A stretch of DNA of 64,000 nucleotides from Cheiracanthium punctorium (lineage: Eukaryota; Arthropoda; Arachnida; Araneae; Cheiracanthiidae). The stretch lies in the NCBI GenBank assembly GCA_038373885.1, contig JAWZYV010012538.1, forward strand, positions 1 through 64,000, read 5' to 3'. The position numbers and the translations under genes are program-made. This document shows positions 57,701 to 64,000 of the stretch, piece by piece. Each line of letters starts with the position of its first letter. Position 1 is the first letter of the stretch. The notes beneath the pieces were generated by a model, which saw only the letters and a list, made by a program, of their open reading frames with translations, had not been told where the DNA came from and did no database searches.

Positions 57701-58293
57701 CCCCTCAGGGGGAAAACCTTCTTTAGGTTTTTACGGGTGTCGCAATCCCGGGGCCCCAGTGATCTTTCGCTCTTCTGTGTTCTACCCTCCTCTCCTCTTA
57801 GCTGTCCCCTTCCTTTTCCCCCTCAGTGTAGTTTCTTCTTTGGAGGTGAGGGCCCCCCTTCAGAAGCTGCGGTCACTCTGTACCGTTAGCTTCTATTGGC
57901 GGAAAACTACCCACATGTTTGCCGTACGTGGAGACCCGTGTCCCCGGAAATGGGGAACCTGGTAATTGAGGGGTGTTCCCGTAGGGGAAATCATCTGAAT
58001 GGCATTTCCATTGGGACGGGATCAACCTCAACACATTACTTTGGCCTCGGCTTCGGGTAAACGGGAGGTACACAGCGTTCCCCTGTGTATCAATCGGCTG
58101 GTGGTACTGACTTGTTCAACTGCTAGGGATCAAGCAATCGGTCTTCTGCTGGGCACGTCGTTAAGGGTGGACGCTGCTTACAGGGATGTACTGTGCGCGT
58201 ATAGACCCGGCTAGCACTGGTGCAAATATAAGCATCCCCTTGTTGGGCTCCATGGTGGGTGGTGCGGCCGGGTCCGAACACCTTTTTTCCAAC
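57701..58293 (+). promoter_or_regulatory. 5'UTR of element G
   Basis: 593 bp, almost identical in its second half to the 5'UTR of copy H and clearly related to that of F. Near the start it has GGGTGTCGCAATCCCGGGGCCC. It contains a 71-codon uORF (57999-58214). The internal promoter is expected here. Confidence 0.7.
57999..58214 (+). CDS. 71-codon uORF in the 5'UTR of G
   Basis: Begins MAFPLGRDQPQHITLASASG and ends CAYRPG, with the stop directly upstream of ORF1. The encoded residues are identical in copy H; the one base difference I see is silent (Asn codon). Part of it (ASASGKREVHSVPLCINRLV) can be read in F as well, in a longer frame. Whether it is translated is unknown; RNA-level conservation would explain it too. 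Confidence 0.35.
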   Translation: MAFPLGRDQPQHITLASASGKREVHSVPLCINRLVVLTCSTARDQAIGLLLGTSLRVDAAYRDVLCAYRPG

Positions 58294-59535
58294 ATGGCTT
58301 CGAAATTTTCTTCTCCTCCCAATCCACCATCTGACACAAATGATCTGCTTTCAATAAACAAAGAAAACATGGATTCGCAATTTATTAATACAAATGCTCG
58401 ATTCTTCATCATTCACATTGTTGAAGGTAACTTCCATGAAATATCACCATTCCTTATACACAAATGTATCGCATCCAATGTAGATGAAGTTAAAAAAGTC
58501 AAAAAATTAAGATCTGGAGACCTCCTGGTAGAAGTATCGAACAATAGACAAGCCTCAAAAATAATGAAAATAAAGAACTTTGGAATAAAATCTGTCACAG
58601 TGTCACCCCATACATCCTTAAACACATCCAAAGGAGTCATATCAGAACCCGAACTTTTACACTGCTCTGAAGCTGAAATACTAGAAAACCTGAGAGACGA
58701 AGGCGTATGCGCTGTCCGTCGAATCTCTATTCATCGCAATAGCCAACGTATTAACACCAAACACATAGTCTTAACTTTCCAGTCTCCCACAATTCCGTCC
58801 CATATCAAAGCCGGCTATCTATTATGTCCTGTTAGACCATACATATCAAATCCAATCCGTTGCTTCCAGTGTCAAAGGTTCGGCCATACTAAAACCTCCT
58901 GTCGTGGCCAACCTGTATGTGCCCGTTGCGGTACATCTGGCCATGACAGCGACACTTGCAGTGCACCATTAAAATGTGTTAATTGCAAAGAGGACCACCC
59001 CTCATATTCAAAATCATGCCCAAAGTGGGTCCTTGAAAAAGAAATCCAGTCAATACGTGCCACACAAAGACTTTCATACCCTGAAGCACGTAAAATAATA
59101 GAAGCTCGCACACCAAAACCAGGCCTATCCTACTCTGCTGCAGTAAAATCTACCAAATCAATAGCCACTCAAACCGATCCACAAACAAGTACTTCCTTTA
59201 CCAACACCTCAATCAGTAAACAAACAGCACCCAAACAAAATAAACCTTGCTCTATATCCCAGAAAAATCCTCCAAAGAAAAAGATACCAAGCCATAGCTC
59301 CACTCAAGTTAGACCACTGCTCAGCAAAACAGCTTCCTACAAACTAAAATACAATAAATCTAGCATGAAAAAAGTACCTCCACAACCACAAATTGATGAC
59401 TCCATTTTAAACCTAGCCCCCTCAGAATCCTACATAAGTGATGAAGAATCAATGGATCAAGAAGAAACTAAACCTCCAGATATCTCTGAAGGGATTACAA
59501 CTAAGAAGCCGCACAATGCCCCTAACATAACCTAG
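58294..59535 (+). CDS. ORF1 (gag-like) of element G, intact, 413 residues
   Basis: I chose the ATG at 58294 (AACATGG context). An open frame reaches back to 58186, but that stretch is 5'UTR shared with F and H. N-terminal block: RFFIIHIVEGNFHEISPFLI, KKLRSGDLLVEVSNNRQASK. Then LTFQSPTIPSHIKAGYLLCP and three CCHC knuckles (CFQCQRFGHTKTSC, CARCGTSGHDSDTC, CVNCKEDHPSYSKSC). The end is Lys/Ser/Thr-rich and acidic. RNA-binding particle protein by family. No stop or frameshift. Confidence 0.92.
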   Translation: MASKFSSPPNPPSDTNDLLSINKENMDSQFINTNARFFIIHIVEGNFHEISPFLIHKCIASNVDEVKKVKKLRSGDLLVEVSNNRQASKIMKIKNFGIKSVTVSPHTSLNTSKGVISEPELLHCSEAEILENLRDEGVCAVRRISIHRNSQRINTKHIVLTFQSPTIPSHIKAGYLLCPVRPYISNPIRCFQCQRFGHTKTSCRGQPVCARCGTSGHDSDTCSAPLKCVNCKEDHPSYSKSCPKWVLEKEIQSIRATQRLSYPEARKIIEARTPKPGLSYSAAVKSTKSIATQTDPQTSTSFTNTSISKQTAPKQNKPCSISQKNPPKKKIPSHSSTQVRPLLSKTASYKLKYNKSSMKKVPPQPQIDDSILNLAPSESYISDEESMDQEETKPPDISEGITTKKPHNAPNIT

Positions 59536-59537
59536 TT

Positions 59538-62384
59538 ATGGCATTGTTGCTGTCATGGAACTGCCACGGTTTTCAGAACAAAAACGACGACCTCAAAACA
59601 CTTCTCTACAATCACAATCCCGCCTGCCTTGCTCTTCAGGAAACATACCTCAAATCTAATAAGCAAGCTCAAATTCACAATTATACCATCCTTAGAAAGG
59701 ACTATGAGTTAGGGGAAAGGGCCTCCGGCGGAGTCGCCCTCCTAATAAATAATCAACATCCTTATCATATACTCAATCTCAGCACAACTTTGCAGGCTGT
59801 AGCCATTAGAATCCATCTCAAGCATCTCACTACAATCTGCAATATTTACCTACCACCTAATGAAACAATTAGACAAACACTGCTCAATAGCCTGGTCCAG
59901 CAACTTCCTTCTCCTTTCATACTCCTCGGGGACATGAATGCCCATAGTCCTTTGTGGGGCAGTAAAGATACTAACAATAGAGGGCAACAGATTGAACAAC
60001 TAATCACAGATTTTTCCTTATGTCTTATGAATAATGGCGACAACACTTACTTTCACATTCCAACTAAATCCTTCCATGCCATAGATATTGCACTCTGCTC
60101 TCCCTCCATCATGCCCTTGTACAATTTCTCTGTTTCTAGTGACCTTCACAATAGCGATCATTTTCCAATAATTCTCTCACCTTTATATCAGAACCCTAGC
60201 CATAACCTTACCATCTCCTATTATATACAAGAAAAAGCAGATTGGGACACCTTCACTGAGCTGTCCGTGATATCATCTGAAGATGTTGAAGGTACAATTG
60301 ATGAGGTAGTCAAAAAAATAACTTATACAATAATTAAAGCTGTGGATGCGACAATTCCAAAACGGAGCAACATGCTATGCAAAAACAAAAAACCGTGGTG
60401 GAATGAGGAATGTTCCATTGCCAAAAAACAGCAACAGAAAGCGAGGGGGGGGGGATCTTTCGTCGGTACCCTACTACTGAAAACCTCCTTCTTTATAAAA
60501 AAGCGAGAGCCTACGCAAGAAAAATAAGGTGACACGCACAAAAAGAATCATTGACTAAATATGTCTCGACCATCACCACTTCCACTTCTAGTAAGGAGCT
60601 ATGGGGAAAAATTAAAAGAACCATGGGGATCTATAATAACCATTCTATATCCTGCCTCTCAGTCAATAACCACACCATATCTGACACAAAAGAGATCGCT
60701 GACACTATTGCTCAATCTCTGGCTTTCACATCCAGCAGCACGTCCTATTCGAACACCTTCCTTCCATATAAACAACAGCCTGAACGACATAAACTAAACT
60801 TTAATACCTCCTCCCGCTTACCTTACAATAATATGTTTACTATCAAAGAACTCCTGAAATACTTAAAGCAGTCCTTAAATACATCCCCTGGTCCAGATGG
60901 CATCACCTATGAAATGTTAAAGCACCTATCCTACCACTCTTTACTTAATCTTCTGCATATATACAATAGAATCTGGAATGAGCATGCATTTCCTTCTGCT
61001 TGGAGGAATGCTATGGTCATCCCCTTTCCTAAACCTGGAAAAGATACATCTGATCCCAATAATTACCGCCCCATAGCCCTTACAAGTTGCCTGTGCAAAC
61101 TGATGGAAAAAATGGTTAATGCTCGTCTAGTTTATATATTAGAAACTCAGGGCCATATACACCCTTTTCAGAGTGGCTTCCGTAAAGGCAGGTCCACTAT
61201 TGATAATATCATACATTTAGAGTCCCATATTCGCCATGCCTTCCTGAAAAGAAACCATTTAGTTACTATCTTTTTTGATATAGAAAAAGCGTACGATCGG
61301 ACATGGAGATACGGTATCCTCAGAGACCTCCATAATCTAGGTTTTCGTGGCAACCTCCCGCTTTTTATACAGAACTTCCTTTCACTCCGTAATTTTAAGG
61401 TACGGATAAATAATACCCTGTCTAGTAACTTTGTGCAAGAAGAGGGAGTACCCCAAGGTTCTGTCCTTAGCGTCACCCTCTTCTCCCTTCAGATTAATGA
61501 TATACTGAATCAGCTCCCTACGACCGTACATGGAAGCTTATACGTGGATGATCTCCAAGTATCCTGTCAGGGCAAGGATATGCGCTTTGTTGAACGCCAA
61601 CTTCAGACTACCATCAACCGTATCCTTAAGTGGTGTAGCATAAATGGTTACAACATATCTAGAAATAAGACTACATCTATCCACTTTTGCAGGAAGTGTG
61701 GTATGCATCTAGATCCAGAGCTTTACTTAAGCCAATCAAAAATAGAAGTCCATGATTCTGCCAAGTTTTTAGGAATATACTTTGACAAAAAACTCACTTT
61801 TGCTAAACATATTTCTTATCTTCGCAGCAAATGCGAAAGGAATTTGAATATTTTAAAGGTGCTTTCCAATACCTTGTGGGGGGCCGAACGCTGCGCGATG
61901 TTACGTATTTATCGAGCAGTTATTCGGTCCAAAATGGACTATGCCTGCAGCACTTATGGGTCTGCCGGCACCTCAATTTTAAAAAGACTAGACACTGTGC
62001 ATCATACCGCATTACGTATATGTTCTGGAGCTTTTAGAACTTCACCTATTCAGAGTCTTTACACCATTTGTCATGAGCCATCGCTCGTTCACTCTCGCCA
62101 TCAGATTTCCCTTAACACATTTTTCCGGATACTTTCTCATCCTTCACACCCTTTAAGACGCCAATTTTTAGATACTCACTTGGATCGACTTTATCAGAAC
62201 CGCCCATCTTGCACTCCCCATTTCGAACTCAGAAATCGCCGGAGCCTTAGTGGTACTTGCTTAGAGGATATTAAAGTCTCATCTTCCTCTCCTTTTGAAA
62301 CTCCTCCCTGGGATGCCCCAAACATTACTTACTTACAACCATTCAAGGGCTTTTCGAAACAAAACACAGATCCTCAAATATATC
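59538..62384 (+). pseudogene. ORF2 of element G: EN and RT, RNase H cut off
   Basis: ATG two bases after the ORF1 TAG. Endonuclease: SWNCHGFQNK, LQETYL, GDMNAHSPLWGS, NSDHFPI - catalytic residues intact. A G-run at 60447-60455 (GAGGGGGGGGG) shifts the frame. A TGA (60529-60531) stands where the other copies have an Arg-type codon. From 60551 the RT frame is open: LNTSPGPDGITYEML, NYRPIALTSC, FFDIEKAYDRTW, EEGVPQGSVLS, YVDD (about 61543-61554). It ends at NTDPQIY where copy H begins. So RT is complete, but RNase H and CCHC are missing. Confidence 0.9.
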
Positions 62385-62977
62385 CCCCTCAGGGGGAAGA
62401 CCTACTCTAGGTCTTTACGGGTGTCGCAATCCCGGGGCCCTAGCGATCTTTCGCTCCTCTTTGTTCTACCCTCCTCTCCTCTTAGCTGTCTCCTTCCTTT
62501 TCCCCCTCAGTGTAGTTTCCTCTTTGGAGGTGAGGGCCCCCCCTTAGAAGCTGCGGTCGCCCTGTGCCGTCAGCTTCTATTGGCGGAAAACTACCCACGT
62601 GTTAGCCGTGCGTGGAGACCCGTGTCCCCGGAAATGGGGAACCTGGTAATTGAGGGGTGTTCCCGTAGGGGAAATCATCTGAATGGCATTTCCATTGGGA
62701 CGGGATCAACCTCAACACATTACTTTGGCCTCGGCTTCGGGTAAACGGGAGGTACACAGCGTTCCCCTGTGTATCAACCGGCTGGTGGTACTGACTTGTT
62801 CAACTGCTAGGGATCAAGCAATCGGTCTTCTGCTGGGCACGTCGTTAAGGGTGGACGCTGCTTACAGGGATGTACTGTGCGCGTATAGACCCGGCTAGCA
62901 CTGGTGCAAGTATAAGCATCCCCTTGTTGGGCTCCGTGGTGGGTGGTGCGGCCGGGTCCGAACATCTTTTCTCCAAC
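62385..62977 (+). promoter_or_regulatory. 5'UTR of element H, with uORF 62683-62898
   Basis: Same layout and length as in G. The 71-codon uORF encodes the same residues as the one at 57999-58214. ORF1 starts 79 bp after the uORF stop in both copies. Confidence 0.7.
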
Positions 62978-64000
62978 ATGGCTACGAAATTTTCTTCTTC
63001 TCCCAATCTACCATCTGAGACAACTATTCTGCAATCAATAAACAAAGAAAACATGGATTCTCAATTTACTAATACAAATGCTCGATTCTTCATCATTCAC
63101 ATAGTTGAAGGTACCTTTCATGAAATATCACCATTCCTTATCCACAAATGTATCACATCCAATGTAGGCGAAGTTAAAAAAGTAAAAAAATTAAGATCTG
63201 GAGACCTCCTGGTAGAAGTATCAAACCTTAGACAAGCCTCAAAAATAATGAAAATAAAGAACTTTGGACTAAAATCTGTCACAGTGTCACCCCATACATC
63301 CTTAAATACATCCAGAGGAGTCATATCAGAACCCGAACTTTTACACTGCTCTGAATCCGAAATATTAGAAAACCTGAGAGACGAAAGTGTATGCGCAGTT
63401 CGTCGAATCACTATTCGTCGCAATAACCAACTCATTAACACTAAACACATAGTCTTAACTTTCCAGTCTCCTACAATTCCATCCCATATCAAAGCGGGCT
63501 ATCTATTATGCCCTGTTAGACCTTACGTATCAAATCCAATCCGTTGCTTCCAGTGTCAAAAGTTCGGCCATACTAAAACTTCCTGCCGTGGCCAACCTGC
63601 ATGTGCCCGTTGCGGTACATCTGGCCACGACAGCGACACCTGCAGTGCACCAGCAAAATGTGTTAATTGTAAACAGGACCACCCCTCATATTCAAAATCA
63701 TGCCCAAAGTGGGTCCTCGAAAAAGAAATCCAGTCAATACGTGCCACACAAAGACTTTCGTACCCTGAAGCTCGTAAAATAATAGAAGCTCGCACACCAA
63801 AATCTGGCCTATCCTATGCTGCTGCAGTAAAATCTACCAAATCAATAGCTACTCAGACTGATCCACCAACAAATACTTCCCTTACCAATACCTCCATCAG
63901 TAAACAGACAGCACCCAAACAAAATAAATCCTGCTCTATATCCCAGAAAAATCCTCCAAAGAAAAAGATACCAAGCAATAGTTCCACCCAAGTTAGGCCA
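62978..64000 (+). CDS. ORF1 (gag-like) of element H, 3' part outside the window
   Basis: ATG at 62978 in AACATGG context; open to the window end (341 codons). The same blocks as in G are present: RFFIIHIVEGTFHEISPFLI, KKLRSGDLLVEVSN, SPTIPSHIKAGYLLCPVRPY and knuckles CFQCQKFGHTKTSC, CARCGTSGHDSDTC, CVNCKQDHPSYSKSC. The Lys/Ser/Thr-rich linker is reached at the end. No damage is visible so far, and together with the complete 5' end this makes H the youngest-looking copy. Confidence 0.9.
   Translation, partial: MATKFSSSPNLPSETTILQSINKENMDSQFTNTNARFFIIHIVEGTFHEISPFLIHKCITSNVGEVKKVKKLRSGDLLVEVSNLRQASKIMKIKNFGLKSVTVSPHTSLNTSRGVISEPELLHCSESEILENLRDESVCAVRRITIRRNNQLINTKHIVLTFQSPTIPSHIKAGYLLCPVRPYVSNPIRCFQCQKFGHTKTSCRGQPACARCGTSGHDSDTCSAPAKCVNCKQDHPSYSKSCPKWVLEKEIQSIRATQRLSYPEARKIIEARTPKSGLSYAAAVKSTKSIATQTDPPTNTSLTNTSISKQTAPKQNKSCSISQKNPPKKKIPSNSSTQVRP

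Larger units (their letters stand above)
57701..62384 (+). mobile_element. AACC-tail retrotransposon G, 5'-complete, interrupted by copy H
   Basis: Starts with CCCCTCAGGGGG like elements F and H. 5'UTR, ORF1 and ORF2 up to the beginning of RNase H are present. At 62384 copy H begins with its own complete 5' end. The RNase H, 3'UTR and tail of G could lie beyond H, outside the window, or be lost. Confidence 0.9.
62385..64000 (+). mobile_element. AACC-tail retrotransposon H, inserted in G, leaves the window
   Basis: Full 5' end (CCCCTCAGGGGGAAGACC), 593-bp 5'UTR and the first 341 codons of ORF1. It is highly similar to G, most so in the 5'UTR. The right end and the target duplication lie outside the window. 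Confidence 0.9.

Noticed and set aside
1..64000. CRISPR arrays, bacterial operons, rRNA or tRNA genes
   Set aside because: No regularly spaced repeats with unique spacers, no Shine-Dalgarno-linked gene runs, and no cloverleaf or rRNA-like sequence noticed; the genome is clearly eukaryotic.

Overview
The window looks like repeat-rich nuclear DNA from an animal, most likely an arthropod. The retroelement proteins resemble those I recall from spider genomes, but that is memory, not a search. The DNA is AT-rich with long A/T runs. It has spliceosomal-type GT..AG signals, no operons, and no complete host gene that I recognise. Almost everything interpretable is mobile-element sequence laid down in layers.

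Layout. 1-13316 (+): a head-to-tail array of non-LTR retrotransposon copies (I/Jockey-like; EN, RT, RNase H, C-terminal CCHC). Each copy ends in a 33-nt hairpin and an (AACC)n tail, and four successive copies begin inside or right after the tail of the one before. The array sits in the pol gene of a minus-strand Ty3/gypsy-type LTR element (13317-20213). A 2.25-kb element with a 7-bp target duplication interrupts that element's gag gene. 20214-25460: remnants of two piggyBac transposases, a MULE transposase (C2H2, FLYWCH-like and SWIM-like fingers), a stray retrotransposon 3' end and a long fold-back. 25838-29820: a retrotransposon fragment split by a hAT element, with a scrambled right junction. 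29821-35040: a gag-like ORF, a THAP exon, an old RNase H fossil and a hAT MITE with a perfect 8-bp TSD. 35337-36042: a tandem duplication carrying two copies of a 72-nt exon-like unit.

36104-41814 (-): one full-length retrotransposon (5,711 bp) with a 13-bp TSD, the reference for this family. 42380-44990: an exon-like segment and an AT-rich stretch containing a GC-rich promoter-like island. 44991-55730: fossils of retrotransposon ORF1, a C2H2 protein, a Polinton-like DNA polymerase B, a P-element transposase with a split THAP domain, and a second gag family cut by a 330-bp solo LTR. 57701-64000 (+): a further retrotransposon copy with 5'UTR, ORF1 and ORF2, interrupted by a closely related copy that runs off the window.

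How the parts work together. In the main family ORF1 (three CCHC knuckles) should coat the RNA. ORF2 nicks DNA (EN), copies the RNA from its 3' hairpin/tail (RT) and removes it (RNase H). ORF2 starts two bases after the ORF1 stop in all four copies where the junction can be read, which suggests coupled re-initiation. The array, the hairpin with compensatory changes, two junctions with templated filler, and promoter-like islands with four-unit heat-shock elements are the most unusual signals.
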